In this document: piece by piece, positions 1 through 8,299 of the stretch
Numbering within the stretch: the stretch's first letter is position 1
Layout of the letters: every line of letters starts with the position of its first letter
Assembly: GCF_026153355.1 (NCBI RefSeq)
Contig: NZ_CP110636.1
Coordinates: forward strand, 1,488,001-1,552,000
DNA: 64,000 bases
Direction of reading: 5' to 3'
DNA from: Streptomyces endophytica
GTDB taxonomy: Bacteria; Actinomycetota; Actinomycetes; Streptomycetales; Streptomycetaceae
Notes under the pieces: model-generated
Told to the model about the DNA's origin: nothing
What the model saw: only the letters and a program-made list of their open reading frames with translations
The model's database searches: none
Position numbers and translations under genes: made by a program

Positions 1-721
1 CAGCGCGGCGGCGGTGGACCGGTTGCACGACGGGCCGAAGACGAATTACGACAAGGAGCTGTTGGCCCAGGGCGCGGGCAACACGGTGTGCGGCCTGCTC
101 GGCGCGCTGCCGATGACCGCGGTGATCGTACGCAGTGCCGCCAATGTGCAGGCGGGGGCGCGGACCAAGGCGTCGCGGGTGCTGCACGGGGTCTGGCTGC
201 TGGTGTTCGCGGCGGCGTTCCCGGCGGCGCTGGGCATCGTTCCGATCGCGGCGCTCGCGGCCGTACTGGTGCACGCGGGATGGAAGTTGCTGCCGGTGAG
301 GACGTTGCGGCCGCTGTGGCGGGAGCACCGGGGCGAGGCCGTGGTGCTGGCGGCGACGGCGGTGGCGATCGTGGCCACCAATATGTTCGAGGGGGTGCTG
401 CTCGGGCTGCTGCTGGCCGTCGCCAAGTCGGCGTGGGCGACCTCGCAGGTGCACCTGGAGGTGACCGGCCTGGAGGGCAGTGGGCCGATCCGGGTGCGGG
501 CCGTGGGCCATGCGACGTTCCTGCGGCTGCCGAAGCTGCTGGACCAGCTGGAGGCGCTGCCCCGGGACCGGGAGATCGAGCTGGATCTGTCCGGGCTGCG
601 CCATCTCGATCATGCGTGTGCGGCCGCGCTCGGCAACTGGGAGGAGCAGCGCCGCGGGCCGGACGGGACGGATGGGACGGATGGGACGGCGCGGCGGACC
701 ACGCCGTCCGTGGCGCCGTAA
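1..721 (+). CDS. SulP-family inorganic anion transporter, C-terminal part (5' end outside window)
   Basis: The reading frame is already open at base 2, so the start lies upstream. The visible ~239 residues begin in the conserved late membrane part of a SulP transporter (LLAQGAGNTVCGLLGALPMT, then AVIVRSAANVQAGARTK). Hydrophobic spans follow (LHGVWLLVFAAAFPAALGIV, AAVLVHAGWKLL, VVLAATAVAIVATNMFEGVLLG). The last ~80 residues form a soluble STAS-like domain (ATFLRLPKLLDQLEALP, LDLSGLRHLDHACAAAL). SulP proteins move sulfate, bicarbonate or similar anions across the cytoplasmic membrane; the substrate cannot be told from this part. Some actinomycete relatives carry a carbonic anhydrase domain, but none follows the STAS region here. 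The last codons sit in a GACGGGACG-type repeat (...DGTDGTDGTARR), and an 8-bp repeat array starts at the stop codon. Confidence 0.85.
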   Translation, partial: SAAAVDRLHDGPKTNYDKELLAQGAGNTVCGLLGALPMTAVIVRSAANVQAGARTKASRVLHGVWLLVFAAAFPAALGIVPIAALAAVLVHAGWKLLPVRTLRPLWREHRGEAVVLAATAVAIVATNMFEGVLLGLLLAVAKSAWATSQVHLEVTGLEGSGPIRVRAVGHATFLRLPKLLDQLEALPRDREIELDLSGLRHLDHACAAALGNWEEQRRGPDGTDGTDGTARRTTPSVAP

Positions 722-875
722 GCCCATAAGCCCATAAGCCCATAAGCCCGTAAGCCCGTGAACCAGTAGATCCGTAGCCCGTAGGGCCGTAGGGCCGTAG
801 GGCCGTAGAGCCGTAGAGCCGTAGAGCCGTAGAGCCGTAGAGCCGTAGAGCCGTAGAGCCGTGGTCCCGTAGGCC
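721..875. repeat. 8-bp tandem repeat array directly after the SulP stop codon
   Basis: Units agcccata/agcccgta are followed by gtagggcc and then many copies of gtagagcc, all with period 8. The array begins at the stop codon and has no convincing coding frame. It occupies the first part of the 418-bp gap before the next gene. Confidence 0.85.
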
Positions 876-928
876 CCCGACGAGCCGATACCGCCGGCAG
901 CGGGGCCCTACGGCGGCAGAAGGTCATC

Positions 929-1050
929 GCGGCACCGACGAGGCCGTTGCGGCACCGACGAGGCCGTTGCGGCAGCTACGGGGCCGTTGCGGCACCGGCG
1001 GAGCGTTACGGCACCGGCGGACCGTTACGGCAGCTATCGGGCCTTACGGC
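929..1050. repeat. 20-bp imperfect tandem repeats
   Basis: Repeats of gcggcaccgacgaggccgtt (20 bp) occur about six times with growing divergence (gcggcagctacggggccgtt, cggcaccggcggaccgtta). With the preceding 8-bp array they fill most of the gap 722-1139. The rest, about 1080-1139, should carry the promoter and leader of the peptidase gene, but I see no clear -35/-10. Confidence 0.8.
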
Positions 1051-1139
1051 ATCGAAGGGCCCTTACAACAACAGAGCGGCGTTCCGGCGGAAATGACCGT
1101 AGGGTCAGGAGCTGGTGACCATCGACCCCGAGGAGCGCT

Positions 1140-2547
1140 GTGAACCGCCGGCCCCTTCGTCGCTGCGGGGCGACCGCCGCGCTGTCCGTCGCCCTGCTGC
1201 TGTCCTCCTGCACCGGTGCCGCCCTGAGCGCCACCGGGACGGCGGCAGTGGCGGGGTGGGCGACCCGCTCTTCCCGGCGCTCGGGAACGGTGGTTACGAC
1301 GTACGGCATTACGGCCTCGACCTGGCCTACGACGTCAAGCGGAAGCATCTGGACGCGACCGCGGAGATCACCGCCCGGGCCACCCAGGACCTGCGCTCCT
1401 TCAAGTTGGACCTGGAGGGGCTGCGGGTGTCCGCGGTCCGCGTCGACGGCAAGGACGCGTCGTTCTCCCGCAAGGGCCACAAGCTCACGGTGCAGCCGCC
1501 GGTGGGGATCGCGAAGGGCACCCGGTTCCGTACCACCGTCGAGTACGCGGGCACGCCGCAGGAGCTGAAGGACCCGGACGGGTCGACGGAGGGCTGGGTC
1601 AAGACGCCCGACGGGGCGTTCGTGTCGGGGGAGCCGGCCGGTGCGATGACGTGGTTCCCGGCAACAACCACCCGGAGGACAAGGCCACCTACGACTTCAC
1701 CATCACCGTTCCGCGGCGCTACACGGCCGTCGCCAACGGGGAGCTGCGGTCGGAGAAGGTGTCCAAGGGGAAGGCCACGTTCACCTGGCACAACCCGGAG
1801 CCGATGGCCAGCTATCTGGCGACCGCCACCATCGGCACGTTCGAGGTCCACACCTCCCGCACGCCGAGCGGGCTGCCGCTGTACGTCGCGGTGGACCCGG
1901 CGGAGGCCGCGGCGAGCCGGAAGCCGCTGGCCCGGCTGCCGGAGATCATCAAGTGGGAGAGCGGGCTGTTCGGGACGTACCCGTTCGCCTCGGCGGGCGC
2001 CATCGTCGACCACACCCCGCCGCGGATCGACTGGTACGCGCTGGAGTCCCAGACCAAGCCGGTCTACGCCGGGGCGCCGGACACCGTGACCGTCGTGCAC
2101 GAGATGGCGCACCAGTGGTTCGGCGATTCGGTGACGCCGAAGACCTGGCAGGACACCTGGCTCAGCGAGGGTTTCGCGACGTACGTCGAGTGGCTGTGGG
2201 GGGAGCACGAGGGCGGCAAGACGCCCCAGCAGCAGTTCGACGCGCTCTACAAGGACGACCCGCACAACGAGCGCTGGGACTTCCCGCCGGGCCGCCCGGG
2301 CGCCGCGAAGAACGTCACCGGCACGGCCGTGTACGAGCGCGGCGCGATGCTGCTCCAGCAGCTCCGCAGGGCCGTGGGTGACAAGACGTTCTTCCGGATC
2401 CTGAAGGAGTGGCCGGCCAAGTACCGCTATTCCAACGCCGATTCGAAGGATTACATCGCCTTCTGCCAGGCCCGCACGGACGTGGACCTGAAGCCCCTCT
2501 TCGACGCGTGGCTGTACGGGAAGGGCAAGCCGGACAAGGTGTTCTGA
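1140..2547 (+). CDS. M1-family zinc metallopeptidase (aminopeptidase-like), lipoprotein; two apparent frameshifts
   Basis: The GTG at 1140 opens a lipoprotein signal peptide (VNRRPLRRCGATAAL..., lipobox LLSSC), so the enzyme should be exported and membrane-anchored. The mature part continues in a second frame (DPLFPALGNGGYDVRHYGLD...) and, from about 1657, in a third (NNHPEDKATYDFTITVPRR...). The zinc site is intact: HEMAHQWFGDS supplies HExxH, and WLSEGFATY supplies the third ligand Glu 18 residues later. Together the pieces make a near-complete M1 peptidase, which removes N-terminal residues from peptides. The breaks are each a one-base loss, near the GGGG run at ~1250 and in CCC at 1657-1659, where TTC-CCC-GGC would restore the conserved WFPGNNHP. 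Sequencing error is more likely than a pseudogene because every other position looks constrained. It appears monocistronic. Confidence 0.8.
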
Positions 2548-2641
2548 GCCGGACAGGGTGGCGTCGGACAGGGTGGTGCCGGAGAGGGTGGCCTCGGACA
2601 AGGTGGTGCTGGAGAGGGTGGCGTCGGACAGGTGGTGTTCT
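2548..2641. repeat. 15-bp tandem repeats at the 3' side of the M1 peptidase gene
   Basis: Six imperfect copies of gccggacagggtggc/gtcggacagggtggt (15 bp) begin directly after the stop codon and run almost to the end of the convergent oxidoreductase gene. Confidence 0.85.
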
Positions 2642-2658
2642 GAGGATGGGGATGCCCG

Positions 2659-3818
2659 CTAGCTGACGTTGGGGATCAGGCGGACGGCCGCCGGGTGGCG
2701 GGCGGTGAGGGTGAGGAAGCGGCGGGTCGAGCGGACCACCTGTTCCTTGACGTGGGCGGCCGGGCGGCCGGTCAGGACCGTTTCGCGCGGGGTGTCGTCG
2801 GCGCGTACGGACTGGATCAGGCCGTCGTGCCGGCCCAGGCTCACGCACTGCACGAAGTAGGCGAACGTCAGCGGCCGGGGTGCGGCGCCGCGGAGTTCGG
2901 CGATGATGCCGCCGGCCGCGTGGGCGCCGGTCGGCAGGGCGGTGGCGCAGGCCATGCGGAGGGTGCCGGCCCGCAGGGAGCGGGCCTCGGCCGCGTCACC
3001 GGCGACGTAGACGTCCGGGTGGCTGACCGAGCGCAGTGCGGCGTCGACCCGGATGCGGCCGGTTGCCGGGTCGGTGTCGAGGCCCGCGTCCCGGGCGAGG
3101 CCCCGGTGGCCCGCAGGGCGGCCGTCCACACCACGGCGTCCGCGTCCAGGTCGTCCGCGTCGGTGACCCGCCGGCCCTCGGTGACGCGGACGTGCAGCCG
3201 GTCGAGGACGGTCCGTACGTGGGTCCGGCCGCGGACCGACAGGCCTGGCCCGAGTTCGCCGCCGGTGAGCAGCCGGACCTGCCACTCCGGGTGGGCCTCG
3301 GCGAGTTCGGCGGCCATCTCGATGCCGGTGAGGCCGCCGCCGACCACCGCCAGCGCGCCGGGGCCGGTCAGCAGCCGCCGGTGGAGGGCGGTGGCGGTCT
3401 CGGCGGTGAAGGACCGCTGCCCGGCGCCGCGCGGGTCGGTGTGGCTGCCGAGGGCGTAGACCAGGCGGTCGTAGCGGAGGGTGCGGCCGCGGTCGGTATG
3501 CACGACGCGGGCGTCCGGGTCGAGGGCGGTGGCCCGGGCCGCGAGGTGCTCCACGCCGGTGCCGCGCAGCAACTCGGCCCGGGAATGGGCGACTTCGGGC
3601 CGTCCGGCGGCGACTTCGTGCAGCCGGACCCGTTCGGTGAGCCGGTCGTCGGGGTCGACCAGGGTCACGCGCGCGTGCGGGGCGAGCCGCAGCGCGGCCA
3701 TCATGCCGGCGTAGCCGCCGCCGAGGACGACGACCCTGCCGCTTGCGGCCTTACGGGGGCGTGCGCCGCGCGGCCGGTGGTCCGTCACGCCGTTCGCGAT
3801 CTTGTTCAGCTTCTTCAT
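2659..3818 (-). CDS. NAD(P)/FAD-dependent pyridine-nucleotide oxidoreductase (NDH-2-like); one apparent frameshift
   Basis: The start is the ATG at 3818, preceded by a good AGGAGG. The N-terminus has the FAD-binding Rossmann motif VVVLGGGYAGMMAALRL. A second dinucleotide motif, VVGGGLTGIEMAAELAE, lies mid-protein, and the C-terminal flavin-binding signature DVYVAGDAAEA follows. This is the layout of FAD-dependent pyridine-nucleotide-disulphide oxidoreductases such as type II NADH dehydrogenases. The frame breaks near 3101-3104, where one extra G/C would join TAALRATGG to LARDAGLDTDPATGR. The gene lies downstream of the ECF41-type sigma gene on the same strand. ECF41 sigma factors are typically found beside carboxymuconolactone decarboxylase, oxidoreductase or epimerase genes, so this is the likely partner and target. 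The electron acceptor is unknown. Confidence 0.8.
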
Positions 3819-3939
3819 CGCGTCCTCCTGGGCGGGATGTCGTCTTCCTGGGTGGAGGCGTCGCACCGGGCCGGCGCGGCGTCGCCGGAAGGGGGACGAC
3901 ACGGCCGGCGGGAGTGTGACAGCGGGGCGCGGGCCAGGG

Positions 3940-3988
3940 GGGACGTCACTCCTGGCCGGGGGGGGGGGACGTCACTCCTGGCCGGGGG
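3940..3988. repeat. Tandem duplication of the sigma gene's last codons, joined by an 11-G run
   Basis: The segment gacgtcactcctggccggg occurs twice, about 26 bp apart, separated by 11 consecutive G residues at 3958-3968. The upstream-side copy contains the stop codon and last codons (LTPGQE) of the sigma factor gene; the second is a duplicate in the 3' flank. The G run invites replication slippage or length miscalling. Confidence 0.85.
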
Positions 3989-5189
3989 TGAGCGCCCGGT
4001 CGAGATCGAGATCGACGTGGCCGAGCTTCTCCGGGTTGACGACGGCGTCGACCTCCGTGATCCGTCCGTCGTGGACGGTGAAGGCGAACACCCCGGCCTG
4101 GCGCCCCGCCGCGTCGGCGAAGACCAGCCCCGTCGCACCGTTGACCTGCTGGAGCGCGACCCGCACCGGTCCGCGTTCGGCACCGCGGGCGACCAGGCCC
4201 AGCGCGTAGCGGGCGACCTTCTCGCGGCCCAGCACCGGGCGGCGCGCGGCGCTCACCCGGCCGCCGCCGTCCGAGCGCCAGACCACTTCGGGGTCGAGGA
4301 CGGCGAGCAGCGCGTCGAGGTCGCCGCCGATGACGGCGGACAGGAACGCCTCGACGGTGCGCCGGTGTTCGGCCCGGTCGACGGTCCGGCGCGGCGCCTC
4401 GGCCCGTACCCGCCGGCGGGCGCGGGAGGCCAGCTGCCGTACCGCGTCGGGTGTGCGGCCGACCGCCTCGGCGACGTCCGGGAAGGGGACGGCGAAGACG
4501 TCGTGGAGGATGAAGGCGGTGCGTTCGGCGGGGGTGAGCCGTTCCAGGACGGTGAGCAGGGCCATGCCCACGGACTCGTCGAGGGTGACCCGGTCCTCGG
4601 GCGCGTCGCCGTACGCGCTGCCGGGCAGCGGGTCGGCGCCGGTGCCGTCGACCAGCGGTTCCGGCAGCCAGGGCCCGACGTAGCGTTCGCGGCGGGCCCG
4701 GGCCGAGCCCAGCAGGTCGTAGCAGATCCGGCTGACGACGGTGGTGAGGAAGCCGCGCGGGCTGTCCACGGGTGGGTCGACGGGCAGCGCCTGCCACCTC
4801 AGCCAGGCCTCCTGCACGGCGTCGTCCGCGTCGCTGACCGTCCCCGTGATCCGGTACGCGATCCCCCAGAGCCGTCCCCGCTCCGCCTCGAACACCGCCA
4901 GGTGGCCCTCGGCCGGGCGCCCGGGGCGGCTGCTCGCGGCCGGGCCGGGGCGGCTGCTCGCAGCCGGGCCGGTGTCCCTGCCTGCGGTTTCCCTGTTTGT
5001 GGTTTCCCCGTTTGGGGTGTGCCTGTCTGCGGCGTCCCCGCCTGCGGCGTTCCCGTCTGCGGCGTTCCCGTCTGCGGCGTTCCCGTCTGCGGTGTTCCCG
5101 TCTGCGGTGTTCCCGTCCGTGGTGTTCCCGTCCGTGGTGTCCCTGTCCGTGGTGTGCCTGTCCGTGGTGTGCCTGCTCGCTTCCGCCAC
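3972..5189 (-). CDS. ECF41-type RNA polymerase sigma factor with C-terminal SnoaL-like domain
   Basis: The core is an ECF sigma factor. Region 2 reads FEAERGRLWGIAYRITGTVSDADDAVQEAWLRW; the ECF41-typical linker YVGPWLPEPLV comes next; region 4 is AERTAFILHDVFAVPFPDVAEAVGRTPDAVRQLASRARRR. A ~110-residue C-terminal NTF2/SnoaL-like extension carries the two ECF41 signatures DGGG (as DGGGRV) and NPxKL (as NPEKL). In this family the extension controls activity in place of a separate anti-sigma factor. Only two in-frame starts are plausible: GTG 5189, preceded by GAGGGGG, and GTG 4895 just before FEAERG. The upstream start adds an unusual 5-residue repeat segment (TTDGN/TADGN/AADGN) encoded by a 15-bp repeat array, so the start is uncertain. 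The oxidoreductase downstream is the expected partner. Confidence 0.82.
   Translation of the reverse strand: MAEASRHTTDRHTTDRDTTDGNTTDGNTADGNTADGNAADGNAADGNAAGGDAADRHTPNGETTNRETAGRDTGPAASSRPGPAASSRPGRPAEGHLAVFEAERGRLWGIAYRITGTVSDADDAVQEAWLRWQALPVDPPVDSPRGFLTTVVSRICYDLLGSARARRERYVGPWLPEPLVDGTGADPLPGSAYGDAPEDRVTLDESVGMALLTVLERLTPAERTAFILHDVFAVPFPDVAEAVGRTPDAVRQLASRARRRVRAEAPRRTVDRAEHRRTVEAFLSAVIGGDLDALLAVLDPEVVWRSDGGGRVSAARRPVLGREKVARYALGLVARGAERGPVRVALQQVNGATGLVFADAAGRQAGVFAFTVHDGRITEVDAVVNPEKLGHVDLDLDRALTPGQE
4975..5180. repeat. 15-bp tandem repeats at the 5' end of the sigma gene
   Basis: About a dozen copies of a 15-bp unit such as cgtctgcggcgttcc or cgtccgtggtgttcc. The period is a multiple of three, so all frames stay open. 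On the minus strand it would encode Asp-Gly-Asn/Thr-rich pentapeptides at the N-terminus of the sigma factor if GTG 5189 is used. Confidence 0.85.
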
Positions 5190-5271
5190 GTGCGGTGTCC
5201 CCCTCGCTTCGTACGCCTCGCCCCGCCCGGTCCGCCGCCGGGTCGAGGTCCGGCCCCTCCGGGGCCTGCCC

Positions 5272-6099
5272 CTAGGGACGACGCGGCGGGGCCGGGTGTG
5301 ACATCGGCGGGCGGCGGGCGACGGTGAGGTCGAGGGCGTACGCCTCCTCGACCGTGCCGTCCGGGAAGACGTCGAGCAGGGCGGCCCGTTCGGCCTCCAG
5401 GACGGGGGCGGCCGCCGCCGGGCCGAGGGCCGCGAAGTACGAGCGGCTGCCGAGCATGGCGAGGTGGGTGTCGAGGGGGACCCGACGGGTCCAGTGCAGC
5501 ACGCGGCACTCCGGGCGCAGGCCGAGGCCCAGGCCGCGGAGCAGGGCGGGGGCCTCCGGTGCGATCGGGTGGGCGTGGTAGCCGGGGAGCCGGCGGGCGA
5601 GCCTGGCCTCCTGTTCGGCGGCCCAGGGGACGTCCGGGTCGGGCAGGTTCCACCACAGCGCGAGCGCGCCACCGGGCCGCAGCACGCGCAGCGCCTCCGG
5701 GACGGAGCGCGCCGGGTCGGTCCAGTGCCATGCCTGGGCGTAGCCGACGAGGTCGAAGCCCGCGCCGCCTGCGAACGGGAGCGCCTCGCCGATGCCGCGG
5801 ACGAGTGGGACGTCCGGATGGGCGGTGCGCAGTTCGGCGGCCATGGCCGCGCCGGGCTCCACGGCGGTCACGCTCGCGCCGCGCGCCGTGAGCAGCCCGG
5901 TCGCGATGCCCGTTCCCGCCCCGACGTCGAGCACCCGCGCGCCGGCCAGCGGGCGTCCGGCCAGTTCCTCGATCGCGGCGAAGAGGGCCGGTGGGTAGCC
6001 GGGCCGGGCGGACGCGTACTGCCCGGCGACGGCGTCGAAGGAGCGGGCGAGGCTGCCCGGGGGCGGCGGCTGCACGGACGGGGGCGGGGTGCCGGTCAT
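5272..6099 (-). CDS. Class I SAM-dependent methyltransferase
   Basis: The start is the ATG at 6099 (MTGTPPPSVQPPPPGSLARS). After a proline-rich lead, FDAVAGQYASARPGYPPALF and motif I VLDVGAGTGIATGLL bind SAM. The acidic motif II reads VTAVEPGAAMAAEL, and motif IV-like AQAWHWTDPARSV and PGGALALWWN follow. At 275 residues this is a standard small-molecule type methyltransferase (Methyltransf_11 fold); the substrate cannot be inferred. The gene is divergent from a TetR regulator, with a 114-bp gap that holds an inverted repeat, so it is probably controlled by that regulator. Its stop lies about 80 bp upstream of the presumed sigma gene start on the same strand. Confidence 0.85.
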   Translation of the reverse strand: MTGTPPPSVQPPPPGSLARSFDAVAGQYASARPGYPPALFAAIEELAGRPLAGARVLDVGAGTGIATGLLTARGASVTAVEPGAAMAAELRTAHPDVPLVRGIGEALPFAGGAGFDLVGYAQAWHWTDPARSVPEALRVLRPGGALALWWNLPDPDVPWAAEQEARLARRLPGYHAHPIAPEAPALLRGLGLGLRPECRVLHWTRRVPLDTHLAMLGSRSYFAALGPAAAAPVLEAERAALLDVFPDGTVEEAYALDLTVARRPPMSHPAPPRRP

Positions 6100-6166
6100 A
6101 CGGGCATGCTGCCGCGCGGCCGCCCCGTCGCGCCGCCGCTTGGCAAAAATCCGGAGCGCGACCAAA

Positions 6167-6202
6167 AACCAGACCGGGTTCATTTTTAGGCTCGGTCTGG
6201 TT
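6167..6202. promoter_or_regulatory. Inverted repeat, candidate TetR operator, overlapping a -10 box
   Basis: Perfect 10-bp arms AACCAGACCG (6167-6176) and CGGTCTGGTT (6193-6202) are separated by 16 bp, between the divergent methyltransferase and TetR genes. A -10-like TATAGT at 6202-6207 ends seven bases before the TetR ATG at 6214. The repeat therefore overlaps the promoter, as expected for autorepression. The -35 is not clear. Confidence 0.6.
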
Positions 6203-6213
6203 ATAGTCCTGTC

Positions 6214-7034
6214 ATGGCTGGTTTGCGGGAGCGGAAGAAGGAGCAGACGCGGCAGCGGATCGCGGCGGTGGCCTGGCGATTGTTCGCGGAGCGCGGGTTC
6301 GAGGCGGTGACGGTCAACGAGATCGCGGAGGCCGCGGAGGTCGCCAAGGCGACGTTGTTCGCGTACTTCCCGACGAAGGAGTCGCTGGCGCTCCAGGGGT
6401 CGGGGACGACGACCTGGCGGGGATCGTCACCGGGCGGCCGGCCGGACAGTCGCCGCTGGCGGCGCTCCGGGCGCACTTCCGGGCCCTGGCGGCCGGGCCG
6501 ATGACCGGGTTCGACCCCGAGGTACTGGTCTCCCGGATCCGGGTGATCTTCGACAGCCCCGCCCTCAGCGCCGCCGCCAACGCCCTCCTCTACGAGCAGC
6601 GACAGCAGCTCGCCGAGGCCCTCAAGGCCGAGGCCGAAGCGGTCGGGGATAAGGCCGAAGCGATTGGAGATGAGGGCGAAGCGATCGGGGATGACGGCGG
6701 GCAACGGGACTCCGGAGGGAAACGGGGCACCGGCAGGGAGCGGAGCACCGGCAGGCAGGGGGAGATGGCCGCCGTCCTGATGGCGGCTCAGATCAGCGCG
6801 TCGCTGGTCACGCTCCAGGAGGCGTTCTTCCGCCGGCTGGCCGACGGCGCCTCACTCAGCGAAGCCCGCCAACGGCTCGCCGAGGACGTCGAGTTGGCGT
6901 TCTCCCTGCTGGCGGACGGCCTTGAGCCGCACCCCGACCACACCAACCACCCCAACCACACCGACCACAGCGCCACACCCCACACCAGCCACACCGACCA
7001 CACCGACCACAGCGCCAGACCCAGCAGAAACTGA
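6214..7034 (+). CDS. TetR/AcrR-family transcriptional regulator; one apparent frameshift
   Basis: The N-terminal TetR DNA-binding domain is clear: RKKEQTRQRIAAVAWRLFAERGFEAVTVNEIAEAAEVAKATLFAYFPTKESL. The frame breaks at the GGGG run 6396-6399. One added G would read GVGDDDLAGIVTGRPAGQSPLAALRAHF and then join MTGFDPEVLVSRIRVIFDSP, so the gene is probably intact. Two low-complexity insertions are unusual. A KAEAEAVGDKAEAIGDEGEAIGDD segment is coded by a 24-bp repeat (about 6628-6700), and the C-terminus is His/Thr-rich (HTNHPNHTDHS..., about 6934-7020), from 9-12 bp repeats. The domain between (AAVLMAAQISASLVTLQEAFFRRL) looks like a normal ligand-binding helix set. No Shine-Dalgarno precedes the ATG and a -10 box sits just upstream, so the mRNA may be leaderless. 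Confidence 0.78.
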
Positions 7035-7056
7035 CCCGAGGGGAACGGAACAGACC

Positions 7057-8007
7057 ATGCGCGCACGGGGAATCAACTACGACACCGGCTTCCTTCCCGG
7101 CGAGGACCTTTCGCGGAAGAGCTTCGCGGAGGAGGCCGTCCGCAAGGACATGGCGGTCATCGCCGGGGAACTGCACTGCGACGCGGTGCGGATATCGGGC
7201 GGCGATCCGGAGCGGCTGAGCGTGGCGGCCCGCTGCGCGGCCGAGGCCGGGCTGGAGGTGTGGTTCGCGCCGTTCCCGGTGGACCTGGGGCCGACGGAGC
7301 TGCGGACGTTCTTCGCGGACTGCGCGGACCGCGCCGAGGCCGTACGGGCCGGCGGGGCCGAGGTGGTGTTCGTCGCCGGCTGCGAGATCAGCGCGTTCTG
7401 TTCGGGCTTCATCCCCGGCGAGAAGTACGGCGAGCGGCTGGACGCGATGGTGACCGGGGACCGGGACTGGTGGATGTCGCTGGGGCCGGTGCAGGAGCGG
7501 CTCAACGCGTTCCTCGGCGAGGTCGCGGAGCTGGTGCGGGGGCGTTTCGGCGGGCGGATCACCTACGCCTCGGGCCCGTGGGAGAAGGTCGACTGGCGGC
7601 CGTTCGACCTGGTGGGCGTGGACGCGTACCGGGCGGCGTACAACGCGGCGAGGTTCCGCGAGGAGGTGCGCGGGCACTTCGCGCACGGCAAGCCGGTCGC
7701 GGTGACCGAATTCGGTACCTGCGCCTACCGGGGCGCGGGCGAGCGGGGCGGGCTGGCCTGGCAGCCGCCGGCGGGCGCGGTGCCGGACGAGGGCGAGCAG
7801 GTGCGCTACTTCGGCGAGCTGCTGGACGTCTTCGAGGAGGAGGGCGTGGACACCGCGCTGTGGTTCACCTTCGCCGCGTTCAACACCCGTAAGGGCGCCG
7901 ACCTCACGTCGTACGGCGTGGTGACGATGCTCGACGAGACGCGGTGGGAGCAGCGGGCGGTGTTCGCGGCGATGGCGGAACGGTACGGGGAGGGTTCCGC
8001 TCGGTAG
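7057..8007 (+). CDS. TIM-barrel, glycoside-hydrolase-like protein of unknown substrate
   Basis: ATG 7057 follows a GAGGGGAACGGA Shine-Dalgarno region 22 bp after the TetR gene, so the two are probably co-transcribed. The 316-residue protein has no signal peptide. Its pattern is that of an (alpha/beta)8 barrel: MRARGINYDTGF at the start, DAVRISGGDPERL, LEVWFAPFPVDL, EVVFVAGCEISAFCSGF, FDLVGVDAYRAAYN, then KPVAVTEFGTCAYRG with a candidate catalytic Glu and TALWFTFAAFNTRKG late. This matches clan-A-like glycosidases in outline. Similar actinomycete proteins have been labelled 'abortive infection protein' by database inheritance, but nothing in the sequence supports a phage-related role. The function is unassigned. 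Confidence 0.65.
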   Translation: MRARGINYDTGFLPGEDLSRKSFAEEAVRKDMAVIAGELHCDAVRISGGDPERLSVAARCAAEAGLEVWFAPFPVDLGPTELRTFFADCADRAEAVRAGGAEVVFVAGCEISAFCSGFIPGEKYGERLDAMVTGDRDWWMSLGPVQERLNAFLGEVAELVRGRFGGRITYASGPWEKVDWRPFDLVGVDAYRAAYNAARFREEVRGHFAHGKPVAVTEFGTCAYRGAGERGGLAWQPPAGAVPDEGEQVRYFGELLDVFEEEGVDTALWFTFAAFNTRKGADLTSYGVVTMLDETRWEQRAVFAAMAERYGEGSAR

Positions 8008-8059
8008 GTGGCCTCGGGGGGTGGGGCTGGGGGGCCGAGGGCCGGGGGGCCTGGGCCCT

Positions 8060-8120
8060 AGCTAGGGGGCGGGCGAACAGATCCCGTAGGGGACGAACGC
8101 GCCCCCTGCGGGTCCACAAC
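8060..8120 (-). repeat. Dispersed intergenic repeat, copy 1
   Basis: Read on the minus strand, this segment (GTTGTGG.CCGCAGGGG..., TCCCCTACGGGATC, TGTTCG, then CCCCCTAG..GGGCCC) aligns base for base over about 60 bp with plus-strand 24839-24905. It has no coding frame in common with its neighbours. It lies directly after the hydrolase-like gene. Confidence 0.7.
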
Positions 8121-8149
8121 TCCGGCGCGGTGAGAGGTATTCCGGGTCT

Positions 8150-8295
8150 GGGGGGCGAACTTCCGAGGTGCGGCGAATTCCGAGGTGCGGCCTATTTCCG
8201 CGGAGCCGCGCCTTCCGCGGAGACGTGCCTTCCGCGGAGGCGTGCCTTCCGCGGAGAGGTCCATTCCTCGGAGAGGTGCATTCCGCGGACCCCCG
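8150..8295. repeat. 16-bp tandem repeats
   Basis: Repeated units such as ccgcggagacgtgcctt and ccgcggaggcgtgcctt (about 16-17 bp, each with a CCGCGG core) fill the convergent gap up to the stop of the following minus-strand gene. No gene is seen in 8008-8299 apart from this array and the dispersed repeat. Confidence 0.8.
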
Positions 8296-8299
8296 CACG

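Noticed and set aside
4799..5731. A minus-strand frame with TPQTGTPQTG repeats that looks like a surface-protein repeat
   Set aside because: It is the alternative frame of the 15-bp DNA array and crosses the conserved methyltransferase and sigma genes; no start, signal peptide or anchor.
7057..8007. Calling the TIM-barrel gene an abortive phage infection protein
   Set aside because: That label is inherited in databases; the sequence shows only a glycosidase-like barrel pattern.
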